Source: Letharia columbiana
Lineage: Eukaryota; Ascomycota; Lecanoromycetes; Lecanorales; Parmeliaceae
Assembly (NCBI RefSeq): GCF_014066305.1
Contig: NW_023501060.1
Span: 434,001 to 498,000 of the forward strand
DNA length: 64,000 nt
Reading direction: 5' to 3'
Shown here: positions 11,658 through 23,741 of the stretch, piece by piece
Numbering within the stretch: position 1 is the first letter of the stretch
Layout of the letters: every line of letters begins with the position of its first letter
Notes under the pieces: generated by a model
The model's database searches: none
What the model saw: the letters and a program-made list of their open reading frames with translations, nothing else
What the model was told of the DNA's origin: nothing
Program-made: the position numbers and the translations under genes

Positions 11658-12212
11658 ATGCCCTCTCCACCGCCCCAACCACCCTCCCCAGCAACAACAA
11701 TAACAACAACAACCACCCACCTCCTCCTCCACCGCACCCTCCGCCTCACCCTCCTCTCCATCACCATCACCCTCCTCTCCGCCCTCCTCCAGCCGCCCCC
11801 CTCTCCCACCCCGGACCCACCACCCCCTTCGCCGGCCCAGGGGTCCGGTTTCGGCGCCGTGGTCTCGGTGTTGGCGCTCGGGCTGCTGCTGGCGCATAGT
11901 TTGTCGTGGTTGGTTTGGGACGCGTGGCGGTTTTGGGGGAGGGGAGGGGGGGGAGGGGGGGGGGGGAGGGGGAGAGGGAGAGGGGGGAGAGGGAGGGAGG
12001 GAGGGAGAGGGAGAGGGGAGGGAGAGGGAGAGGGAGAGGGAGAGGGAGAGGGAGAGGGAGAGGGAGAGGGAGAGGGGAGGGAGAGGGAGAGGGGAGAGGG
12101 AGAGGGAGAGGGGGAGGGAGGGAGAGGCGAGAGGATCCATCCTATCGGGCGGTCTGGGAGGGGAGTCGGCGTGGCGGGATCGATGGCGGGCTGGCGGGGT
12201 GGACTTTCTTGA
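11658..12212 (+). CDS. Possible membrane-protein reading frame running into a purine repeat
   Basis: The frame begins with Pro/Thr-rich residues, then shows two hydrophobic stretches: LRLTLLSITITLLSALL and FGAVVSVLALGLLLAHSLSW. A proline-rich linker separates them, as in a two-pass membrane protein. It then enters the purine tract, where it reads as Gly/Glu/Arg repeats only because the tract lacks stop codons. I cannot place a trustworthy start, a splice structure or a C-terminus. The hydrophobic part might be a real exon or might be chance in C-rich DNA. The opposite strand is also open through this stretch for the same trivial reason. Confidence 0.2.
   Translation: MPSPPPQPPSPATTITTTTTHLLLHRTLRLTLLSITITLLSALLQPPPSPTPDPPPPSPAQGSGFGAVVSVLALGLLLAHSLSWLVWDAWRFWGRGGGGGGGGRGRGRGGRGREGGRGRGEGEGEGEGEGEGEGEGEGEGRERERGEGEGEGEGGRGERIHPIGRSGRGVGVAGSMAGWRGGLS
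11935..12127 (+). repeat. Uninterrupted 193-nt polypurine tract, (GGGAGA)n-like
   Basis: Every base from 11935 to 12127 on the + strand is G or A. The 5' third has G-runs of 4 to 12 broken by single A; the rest is mostly GGGAGA or GAGAGG units with small variations. This is a microsatellite-like array with potential for G-quadruplex and intramolecular triplex (H-DNA) formation. Its flanks differ: a C-rich, pyrimidine-biased stretch lies just upstream (about 11620-11830). Confidence 0.95.
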
Positions 12213-12540
12213 TGGAGGGACGGCTGGGAGGGGAGAGTCGTTAGGGGTGGGGTTGCTGGCCCAGGGGAGGTTTGATGTGGGTGGGAGGAGGGTGGGTTTG
12301 TTTGGGGATTTTTGGTTCTTGATGTGTGCCGATTTGTGTGAAGCATGGTTGAGGGGGATGGATTGTGTGGGAATGGGTCTTTGATGTCTGGTGTTTTCTT
12401 TCGCCGGGCTGAGATAAGGATGGTGCATGAGGATAAGTCTTCTTTTATTATGGTAAGGTGAGATATCGAAGTTGGGCCCTGTAGTGCCTTGGCATATATA
12501 GTATGCAAACGCTTGCTCCATTTACAACCTCCTTCCTCTG
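12128..12540. other. G-rich spacer between the purine tract and the NMA111 3' end
   Basis: It is G/T-rich on the + strand. Short frames here have no recognisable character. It probably holds the 3' flank of the Nma111 gene and a possible 3' part of the uncertain frame to the left. Confidence 0.4.
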
Positions 12541-15500
12541 CTAACCCTCAACATCAACGTCTGCGCCTCCATTATCATCCCCTGCCGCTGTTCCCTCATC
12601 CATTATTCCCCCTGCAGCGTCCTGAACGCCTCCCTTCTCTCCCCAGCTCCTGACCCTCCAGCCATTCGGTTCCCTCGAGTCTTTCACATACTCCACGGTT
12701 GGGAAATAATGCTCGTTTTTCTTCATCGTAGCCACCCATGGTACGTTATCGAAAGTACATACCCTGAGACGGAAATATGTATTGTCTGGTATCTTGTTCA
12801 CAGCATCGAGGAATTGGGTGAGTGTCGGGGTAGGGATATCGTTGACGGCGGTGATGAAATTTGTAGGCGCCAGGCCATATTGGTAGGATGGTGAGCCACG
12901 GGTGCGGGCCGAGACGTAAACTTCGCTATGGAGCTTGCTGATCTGCTGCCTTACGGCATGATGGGGCCGATGCAGTACGGCACCGCAGAAGATGACAGCT
13001 CGGTCGGTCTCGAGATCTTCGGTAGGAATGGTCGGGACCTTGAGAGTCATTTCTTGGCCGCCACGCACTATTAGTGCATCGAGATATTCGTTGTCGTACA
13101 TTATGTCGAGCTCGGAGACTCGTGTTATTAATTTGCCATTCAGTGTGAGTATGATGTCGCCCTCCTGGAGAGACTGAGAGTCGTGGCCTGATGGAGGTGC
13201 ACAGTCGATTTTGCGGACCATGAAGAGTTGGTGACGTGAGGAATTAGCTTCGGCAACTTTGGTAATCCAAGACTCAGAGACACCCATGATGCGGACTTGT
13301 GACATGGAGATGGTATTGGTTTCAACGTTGAGGATGCGAAGGCTCGGGGTGATGTCCTTTTGAATCTGGTCGGTGACAGGAAGGAGTGTTGGAGTGGCAA
13401 GGCCTAAGTGGTATTCGACGTCCTTGGAAGTGTGTGCGGTACGCTCGCCGAGATAGCTAAGCCAAAGAGCTTCCACTGTGCCATCTTCAGCTACGAGGAC
13501 ACCACTCGCGCACTGGCCGCTGAGACTAGTATCGACGGTAATGGCATCAAGATTGATCGCACGATAGCGAGGTGCAGATAGATTAGATGGTATTGCAACA
13601 GTGGTGATGTCCGTTACGGTGGTAGAAGTCATCGCCACCCGCAGATTCTGGTTCCAGCCAAAGAATATTGTGGAAGCACCCTGCTTGATAGGTTCGGTAG
13701 CAAGTTTCGCGCTCTTGACTGGAGCATCCACTAATGACGGATCGTATTGTATGATAGCGTAGTTGGCCAAAGGATGCAAAAAGCGGACTTTGGCATCCAC
13801 GATGATGGAATCGGCCACTGTAAGGGACAGATCGCACAGGTCGTAGGGGACAACAGCCCTCGAGACCAAGACCAGGCCTTTCTCGGCGTTAATAACCACT
13901 CCGAAGCCGATCTTGCGTGTTCTTGGGAATCCATCGAGTTTCAGTGGCATTGTGCAGGAGACTCGGACAAAGCTTCTGATGATATCTGCCGCTGCTGGAT
14001 GCCCAACGGAGTCAAGGGTAACAAAGTCTGCCTTTCGTCGCTGCGCAGGCGCTGCTGGTAGTGGTTCTCCAAGATCGCTAAAGTCCCAGATTCCAGTATT
14101 GTCGTTACGAATTGCCATCCTCATCTTGCTCGCCCAATGTCGGTCTATCAAGATGATACTAGTATTTAGGGTATGAAGATCGCTCAGATGCTTGTAGGTG
14201 ACGACCACGCGTGCTCTGTCGGGAATGCCTTTCATGACATCGATAAACGCCTTTAGGTCCGGCGTTTTCTTCTGATCAATCGATTCAATGATCCAACCTG
14301 ATTCTGTGCTGTCAAATCTAAAGGATCCAGCAGCTTCGCAGACGTAGACTCCTTTTACTGGAATGGCGTACAGGCGAGCTTGCTGGTAGGACAAATCGTG
14401 AAAGGAGGCTCCGGCAACGGTGACGAATCTGTCTGGTGTGATAGCATGCAAGTCTCCCACTTCTAGTTCAACCTCAACATCTTGACCACCTCTTTGGACC
14501 AGGATCTTGACCTTCTTGCCAACGCTTGAATCTAGTATGTCATCCAGTCGAACGAATTGGGTTAGGATTTCTCCATTGACCTTGATGAGTACATCACCCT
14601 CCTCAAGCTGCTTGTCCGCTGGGCCTTGGGGAAGGACGATCTCTGCAACTAGCAAACCAGTCTCTTTAGGAAACCCTTTCCTTATGGCAGCTTCATGCTC
14701 TGCTGTGAGACCTAATCTACGGCACTCATCAAAAGGCTTGATTATCCACTGAGTCTGTATCGTCCCACGCGCTATAGGTAGCCCTCTCCGTATGCACTCC
14801 AATGCTCTTGAAGGTCGATCCAGTGGCAGGAAGTAATCTGTCGAGGCACCATCAGACCTTCCTCCAGCTTGTAACGCAACAGCGTATCCATCCAAATTAA
14901 CGACGGGGCTTCCAGAGCTTCCCCCGCTAGCCGCGGCAGCAGCTTGGATATAGTTGGTATTGAAGTCGCTGTATCCCTCGCCGTACTCCGGCGCATTTCT
15001 GTCCAGCCTACTGATGACACCGGACAGGATACTGAGCTTTTCGCCTGCATCATTACCGACTACTCTTATCTCCGACCCAACTTTTGCGAGGTCTGGACGT
15101 AGGACTAGCTCTGAAAGGGGCATGTATTTGATTTTGTTTGGGTCGAAGCGAAGGATACCAAAATCGTGGACAGGGTCACGGTAGACAGGGTAGACGTCGC
15201 ACTGCGTTATTAGCGCAACCTCAAATATCAGCTACCAAATTTCCAACCTACCTCTTCATGATTGTCAAAAATACAATAGCCCCAAAAGGGTCCAGATCCA
15301 ACCACGTGACGATTCGTCAAGATGTACCCTTTCGCAGCATCTACGACAAAGCCAGTAGCTTCACTAGCTAGCGCCGAGCTCGTGTCAAATGAGCAAGTCT
15401 GGCAGAAATGTATAGAGACAACGTTCTTGACGACCGCTTCGATGGTAGCCTGCCATTCCGCCGTATCGGCCGTCGCTGTCACAGGCTCCACTGTGCCGTC

Positions 15501-15659
15501 CGCGATACTGTCGCTACCATACATGTACTGACTATCGCTTGGCGATCCGTTCGTATTTAACATTTCTGAGGATTCAGGCTTGAAGAGCTTCGTAGGTCGA
15601 TCGTGTATGGTGTTTGGGCTCCCTTTGCGTTTTGGTCGGACGTGACCGTTGAGCTCCAT
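12541..15659 (-). CDS. NMA111: Nma111-type nuclear HtrA-like serine protease with PDZ domains
   Basis: Exons are complement(15252..15659) and complement(12541..15201) with a 50-bp phase-0 intron, giving 1022 residues, the usual length. The family is a tandem trypsin-like protease with PDZ repeats; yeast Nma111 is a nuclear pro-apoptotic protease also involved in lipid homeostasis. The catalytic triad is visible: His118 in TNRHVVGSG, Asp149 in [13 protein letters not shown], and Ser232 in [10 protein letters not shown]. These nearly match the spacing of yeast Nma111. PDZ-like segments follow ([13 protein letters not shown]; later [13 protein letters not shown]), and a second degenerate protease-like region lies in between. 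RPKRKGS near residue 10 could be a nuclear localisation signal. The ATG at 15659 has A at -3 and gives the expected N-terminus, but the frame stays open upstream to another ATG at 15878. Confidence 0.94.
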
Positions 15660-16462
15660 TCTTGCGGAAGCACAGAGAGATCTGGATATGATTCGCGGAA
15701 ACCTCGGCAGATTCACGTGGTGGCTTCTGGAATGGGTCAAAGAGAGAGCTGGAGCGTTTTGGAAGGGGCGACGAAGGGATAGCCTCGTTCGTGCAACCCA
15801 TATAGGTAAACAAGGCAACAACACGAATGCTCTATTTTTGATGCTGATTCTGCCCCCAATACGGGCGACCTCATGCATTCAGCTTGCCTCTATCAATTCT
15901 CGGACATGGGCAGCACTGCCCTAAATTCACTTCTCAATGCTACTGCAACTCCTTTGCAAGATTCGACTGCCGGCGCGCTTATCGAGTATGCATGACACGG
16001 CCCGCGCCACATGCTAAACCCATTCGGAGCTAGTGGCTCTCGGTGCTTACCAGCTGAGTCGCTGACCGACGGCTCAATTGCTGAAGCTGAAAAACATCGC
16101 TTTTCATTGCCTTGTTCAAGCTCACGCTCTCTAGATAGGGTTTCTCTTTGTCTAGTGCAAACGAAATTCTCCTATTCGATAACATTATTGTTCCTCAGTC
16201 CGTCCTCCGTGTCGATACGGGCCATTTCCTTGCATCCTCTGTTGAAGTCGAAAGGAAAGACGGGTCGTCTTCATCTTTGACTCAAAGTCCTCACAATATT
16301 ACATGACTGTTAGCAGTCAGCATCGTCATTCTTGTATTCGGCGGCCACTATTCACCTTCAGCAGGTGTGTGGTCGAATAGATTTCCTAGCTGTTTTCTAG
16401 ACTAAGCAGAAGGCTCTCCGCTCAAGAAACGGACGCTCATATCACAGAGAAAGACCATCAAG
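15660..16462. other. Divergent promoter region, NMA111 / FSH hydrolase
   Basis: This 803-bp region lies between two divergent starts. The first 219 bp (15660-15878) are open in frame with Nma111 and would encode a 73-residue Arg/Ser-rich extension. The remainder shows no gene or repeat. Confidence 0.55.
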
Positions 16463-17266
16463 ATGGTCGAGTCAGATGACCACCTTCCCCGCCTGCTTTG
16501 CCTTCACGGTGGCGGCACATCAGCCATGATATTCAAAATCCAAACCCGCCGTCTCCAATGGGCTCTCCGTTCTACCTTCAAATTCGTGTTTGCCGACGGC
16601 CCTTTCCCAAGCGGTGCTGGTCCTGGCGTTCTACCAGTCTTCGCAGGCTGCGAGCCCTACTTCCGCTGGTTAAACCCCGCAAGCCAGGCCCCAGAACAGG
16701 ACCAGAGACGTGTGCGACAGGCGCTGAGGAAGGTGATGGACGATGACGGCGGCGAGTTCGTAGGGGTGTTGGGCTTTTCGCAGGGTGCCAGGTTGACCGC
16801 AGGGTTGCTTGCTGATCAGGACGAGCGAAATGCCGCGGACGGAATGCCAAATTGGAAGTTCGGGGTTATGCTGTGTGGGTCATTTCCCCCGTTGAGTCTA
16901 TCTTTAGCCAGGACGCCTTCAACGAAACCTAGTCAGGGGGTGGACGAGCATGGCGAGACGAGGGAGCCGGAGGATGATGAGATCGTTCATGTCCCCTGCG
17001 TGCTTGTGAGAGGAACATTGGATCCGCATTCCGAGAAAGGCAGACGATTGGTGAAGTACTTTGATCCGGAGACTGCAATCTCGATGGTGTTCAAGATGGG
17101 TCATCATTTGCCTGGCGCAGCAGGAGATACGACGAGTGATAAAGGGGATTCACAGAAGATTGTGGATGCGATATTGAAGGTCTATGCGGACCACTTACCT
17201 TATGAGGTGTTGAAGGCACCAAAGGCGACGGCGATAGAATATGGGAACGGGCAGCTGAGTGCCTGA
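16463..17266 (+). CDS. FSH1-family serine hydrolase
   Basis: A single-exon gene of 267 residues with an alpha/beta-hydrolase fold of the FSH (family of serine hydrolases) type, related to yeast Fsh1-3 and the OVCA2 family. Visible marks: RLLCLHGGGTSAMIF at residues 10-24 (oxyanion region), FADGPFPSG, the nucleophile elbow GVLGFSQGARL with Ser106, the acid in VLVRGTLDPHSEKG, and the histidine in FKMGHHLPG. Family members are esterases with small or unclear substrates; some in secondary-metabolite clusters act as thioesterases, but nothing here suggests such a cluster. The start ATG directly precedes the hydrolase core, so no targeting peptide is expected. Confidence 0.9.
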   Translation: MVESDDHLPRLLCLHGGGTSAMIFKIQTRRLQWALRSTFKFVFADGPFPSGAGPGVLPVFAGCEPYFRWLNPASQAPEQDQRRVRQALRKVMDDDGGEFVGVLGFSQGARLTAGLLADQDERNAADGMPNWKFGVMLCGSFPPLSLSLARTPSTKPSQGVDEHGETREPEDDEIVHVPCVLVRGTLDPHSEKGRRLVKYFDPETAISMVFKMGHHLPGAAGDTTSDKGDSQKIVDAILKVYADHLPYEVLKAPKATAIEYGNGQLSA

Positions 17267-17951
17267 GGAGCTTGCTATCTTCAGGCCCTGCATTGGGCAT
17301 AGCTCGCGACACAGGCCTTTGTCATTTAGCACCTAGCGTCGTCGATTCCGGTATGAGGTTTATAGAAGATAGAACGTCTTGTCCAATGGGTTACAAACCT
17401 TTCTCAGCAGCCTGAGCAAATTGTGATTATTTAGTTCAGCAATTCCGGATTGTCTACATTGTCTAGGGCAGCGCAAGCGTTCTTGTCATATTGTAAGACC
17501 TGCGAGACATCGAAGTCGACAGAAACATTGGAGACAAACAGTATCCATAGTAATTTCCCTATGTCTTTATTGCTCAAGGCTCGAGGGGCTTACAGGCAAG
17601 CAGGTGGGAATGAAATCAGACACACACTTTGTCGGACATTGGTAGCAGTAGACGGGAAAAAGGCTTTTTTATGCTTGCAAGACAGGCAAACTGATGCATT
17701 GTCTGCGTTATGTGAGAGGCGGTATACACATAAAGTATCTCAATCTGAATACAGTCTCTGTAACATCATAAGTTCCTGAAAGTAGAACTCCGATACCGCT
17801 CAATCGAAAACTCCTTCCCATAGTTCAATATTGGAACGATAATCCCCTCATACGCCAATCAATGCAAAAGCGCGCAAATATCTTCCAATCTGACCTACTT
17901 CAATGTATCTCCCTGCATTTCGATTCACTTGCAAAAAATTTACCTGCACAG
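17267..17951. other. Convergent intergenic region
   Basis: 3' flanks of the FSH hydrolase and the cytochrome b561 gene. I see nothing else in it. Confidence 0.55.
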
Positions 17952-18850
17952 CTAAAATCCTAGTTTCTGCTTCTTGATCCTCGGCAGCAGGCCAATCAGC
18001 GTGATAACAGCAGCTACGATGACAGCCCACAGCTTGATGTGCAGGGTCGTTTTATTGAAACCAGTCTGCGTGGCCGCGGCGACCGTTGCGAAGCTGAGTA
18101 TGAGCAGCAAGTAGCCACTCATGCGGTGATATTTGTAAATGGCCTTTGCATTATCCACACTTCCATAAATGCCCGGAGTATAATACTGCGTTATTCCCAC
18201 AATAGCCTGAATAGCGAAGAAGATGTATGTGATGAGTCCAAGGATGGCGTGCGGGGAGGTGAAGTGGGCGCCGGCGTGGGCGAATTTGTTGTACTCGATG
18301 ATTATGAAGGCGGCAAGGAGGGATAGAACGGCGGTGCCATTTATGGCGGCGTGTATGTTGGTACCGAGGTGTTTTTGCTTAGGGGCATGTGTTGGTTGGA
18401 GAATTAGGATGGCTTGGGTGGTCAAGAGCAGACCGGCGGAGTTGAGCAGCTGTAGGGTAGCCTTTAGTGAGAACTTGGCGGCCCAATATAGAAGGGAAGA
18501 CGTACGGGATGGGCGGAGAAGAGGGAGAGAGGCGCAATGAAGGCGGAGGCCCAGATGGTGGCTGTGAGCTGGACCTTGTCAGTAGGTTCGGGATTTGGGA
18601 GATGCGTGGAGGCCAACAGACGATCCAGATACCTGCTTGGGCGATTATAGCGGTGCCTGGAGCGGTGGATGTTAGCATGTGTTGTATGGCCTGGGTAAGA
18701 GGGAACAGCAGATGTACCGAGGACGAAGTTAAATTGTATGCCCTGTCCATCTTGCTGTGAGGCGTCGCCTGCTCGGCCGAGGAGGGGCTCGTCTTCTCCT
18801 CGACCCTGGGTTGCAGGGTTTTCTTCTGGACTGCCTGTTGCTGAGGCCAT
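17952..18850 (-). CDS. Cytochrome b561-domain membrane protein
   Basis: Four exons by eye: complement(18718..18850), complement(18622..18656), complement(18506..18568), complement(17952..18449), giving 242 residues. The junctions read through ...FNFVLG-TAIIAQAGIWI-LTATIWASAF...FSAHP-LLNSAG, restoring a continuous first transmembrane region; the 35-bp and 63-bp micro-exons are easy to miss. About six transmembrane helices follow an acidic cytosolic N-terminus (EDEPLLG). Four histidines sit where the two heme b groups would be held: FSAHPLLNS, TNIHAAING, SPHAILGL and KYHRMSGY. The family moves electrons across membranes, often for ferric or ascorbate reduction. The C-terminus is basic (PRIKKQKLGF). 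The substrate and the membrane are not shown. Confidence 0.87.
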
Positions 18851-19837
18851 AGTGCGTGATGGAGCGATGGTAGATTGTAGTAGATGTAGAAGAGCAGGAG
18901 GATGGTCTCGATTATGAATACCTAGTGAAGGTTTGGCGGGGGGCGGGGGGCGGGGTTATGTGGGATGTACAGATGTACAGTATGGCGTATACACGTAAAA
19001 GAAAGCAGACTACTGCAAGATGCGATAAAGGATAAAGTATCGTTCATCAATCTTATTAGACCAATCATGTTAGAAATTTCAGTGCCTACCCGCTTCCGCA
19101 AGCTAAGGTTTAGTACCTTAGACCTTTCACACCAAGGAGCTAAGCTTCTGAGCCTCTAACCTCATTGATCCACCTGGTGATCATGTTTAACCCGAGTACT
19201 TTATCAACCCGAAAGAACAGCCCATTGAACAGCCAGGAAAGCATTCAGAATTGAGAAAAAAGGAGAAGTGGCAGTCAGGCGGGTTCATATATTCTTCACG
19301 ATCGCAATGCCAGAGCGTTACAGTAGCCCAAGAAGCTCCTCGCTGATATTTTGTTGAAGTCTTGAGGCATAGTACCGTTTCGACTGCAAAATTTCTCTGG
19401 CACCTAGCCTGCAAGACTTACGGTCAATAGAAGTCGTACGCTTCGGACGAATAGACTGTCAGGAAAAGCGAGCATTTTGCACCTGTTTCTATTTCATGGC
19501 TACGTCTATTTCCGAAAATCACTGACGTGGTGTAGTTTGCTCTTCTCCCTAGGTGCGAATCCATGTTTCCTGTCACCCACCTGCAGAGACGGCATGTTGT
19601 GAGGGCACAAGTTCCGGGGAGGCACTTTCGGGAAAGGTAAATATCACTGACCCTTCCGCCAAAGTAGACGCGGTTTTTTGACCTTCATCGGCCTCAAGTC
19701 TTCCAAGACTAGACGCTCGATGAGCGGGTGGGGTGTTGTGGTGTTCATATCTGTCACTGGATTCCTACGTGGGACAAGTCGTATGTTTGTTGGGTTGCCT
19801 CCTGACCTCTTTGGAGGTATTTTACAAACGAACTGCT
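18851..19837. other. Intergenic region upstream of the b561 gene
   Basis: It holds the promoter of the b561 gene and the 3' flank of the Hym1-like gene. There is a short G-rich run at about 18936-18955. I see no gene or repeat. Confidence 0.5.
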
Positions 19838-21142
19838 TCAAGCGGGCGGAGGCAAGGTCTCTATTTGACGTATGAGAAAGCTTTTCTCGTCCGTGAACTG
19901 CTCGTCTTCTGTTCGGTCTGCCAAGAAGCCAGGTAGGAACCTGAGCAGGCGTTCTCGATTTTGCGTGAGAATTCTCTTGACCGCGTCTGACTTATGCGGG
20001 TTCGCAACGAAGACCTCGAGGTTATTAGCACCATAGAAAGGGCAGAGTGATCCAGATATTGCATACCTTGAATACATGGAATCCCTCGTACTGCACCATT
20101 TTTCTGTCGTCCCGCAACAGATTCATACATAATTTCAGGTGATCTCCCCTGTCGACGTATGCGGTCATAACATTGTAGTTTGCCCTATCGAGGAGGATCT
20201 CTCCTAGCAACTTGATCGATTGCCTCTTCGTAACATAGGAGCTCGATTCAACCAAAATAGTATTGTATCGCCTGAAGAAGAGGTCAAAGTTGGTCATTAG
20301 GTACTGGGACACTTGGGGCTTGTGTTTGGTCAGAATGTCCTAGGTCATATAGTGTCAGCCACGCAGTACGCCCATGGGAAGCCACTGTGCTTACCCTGAA
20401 AGTCGTAAACGCATCCGCGCTAACTTCAAATGCTCCTCCATCGATCCAGTCGAAGAATTTCCAGAACACCCCGTCTCCTGATTGAGGTACGTCCAAATAG
20501 GCTATCTCATCGATCTTCGTATCGAGCTGGTCCTCTAGAGATTGATCGTACAATATAATACTAACGATGAGCTCGTGCTTCAGTACTTCCCTTAGCACTG
20601 CTCCACACGGCATTGCGCTCTCCTTATTGTTATAACCCCGGCATAGCTCAATGACCACCTCAGGTCTGTCGTTGATCACGTAGGACAAGGCGGGCGAGTC
20701 CTCAGCCGTGCTACCGGGGGGTCTGAAGCGCAGGACGTATGAGAATATAGCCTGGGAGTCTTTACGAGACTCGAAGGAGAGAAGATGGATGCTACAAGCG
20801 AGGACATAGAGAAAATCCTCTTGGATCATGGAGGTGATGAGCTGTAAGACTGATTCAGGGTTGCTGTCGGTTTCTGCGGCAGGGCATGAGTACGGGATTC
20901 TCGGCCAGCTTAGCAGCAATACCACTAACCTTGAGTCCCCGTCAGTACGAGCTTCATCTGGGCCAGCAGCTTGGCCACTTCTTCCTCCGACTGGGACCTT
21001 GTGTGAGCGTGAGTGCTTTTTGCGAAAGGTCATGGTTACTCACCTTCTGCAATTTTGGAGGCTGACGCAACCTGTTGAGAAGGTCTTTGGCTGGCTTTAC
21101 AAGGTCCGACTTAGGCTTGTTGCGGCCCCAGAAGAATGCCAT
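19838..21142 (-). CDS. HYM1: Mo25/Hym1-like scaffold protein
   Basis: Five exons: complement(21044..21142), complement(20930..20990), complement(20395..20873), complement(20067..20339), complement(19838..20014), giving 362 residues, close to the family length of about 340-380. The protein is an armadillo-like scaffold of the MOR/RAM pathway that partners germinal-centre kinases for polarised growth and cell separation. The start reads MAFFWGRNKPKSDLVK, typical of the family. Conserved blocks follow: EEEVAKLLAQMKLVL, SMIQEDFLYVLACSIHLLSF, SRKDSQAIFSYVLRFRPP, YVTKRQSIKLLGEILLDRAN, YNVMTAYV, and VQYEGFHVFKVFVANPHKS across the last junction. Introns are 52-56 bp. It is divergent from PRMT3. Confidence 0.93.
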
Positions 21143-21551
21143 TGGCGAAGACTCGAGCATTTTGGCGGCGGTGTTTACGGTCAGTACAACTATTCTTTGT
21201 TCAGTCGCACAAGACCGAAAGGCGATTTTGTATCCCTGTAAATTTCAAAGGATGTCCTCTCATTCTTGGACCTCAGTGTAGTTGGAAATAGACTTGCTTG
21301 TGTATAGGGGAAGGAAAGGAGCTGTACCGTGGTACAAATGCATCCATAAACAAAAGCGTCTAAGAGGCGGAAAGCTCCGCTCGGACTTAAGAGCCAGTGT
21401 TACCGTATGTCCCAAAGCACTAAAGGGAAACAAACATAGATAATTTGACTGTTGCGTGCTGCATTTCACACCTTAGAAAAACCACAGTGCTTATCATCAT
21501 TGGAAGAAGCAGCAGAATAAATGCGGTTCTTGGGCATATTTTTAGCTCAAG
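21143..21551. other. Divergent promoter region, HYM1 / PRMT3
   Basis: A 409-bp spacer between divergent start codons. No gene or clear motif seen. Confidence 0.5.
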
Positions 21552-23497
<1,946 letters not shown>

Positions 23498-23741
23498 TTT
23501 ATGGCATGATACCCCATTCTGTATGCAATTCTTGCGGGCCCATAATCCTTCATCCTTCAATTGTCGAGTAAAAGCATTACAAGCGCCAAATACTGGTGTC
23601 AAATAAATTACGTGTAAAGTGCCTTGACAATGGCATCCGTGGAGCCGCTGATCAGATTAGTGTTTCAGGAATGGCTTGGCATCCGGTAATCGGTACGAAC
23701 TCCGCGCATGACCACTGCATAGGGTCGATGGCGCCATCTTC

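Noticed and set aside
11586..12521. Two long open frames (about 290-310 codons) on the minus strand opposite the purine tract
   Set aside because: They are open because the purine repeat has no stop codons on either strand. They read as Ser/Pro repeats with no domain and a poor start.
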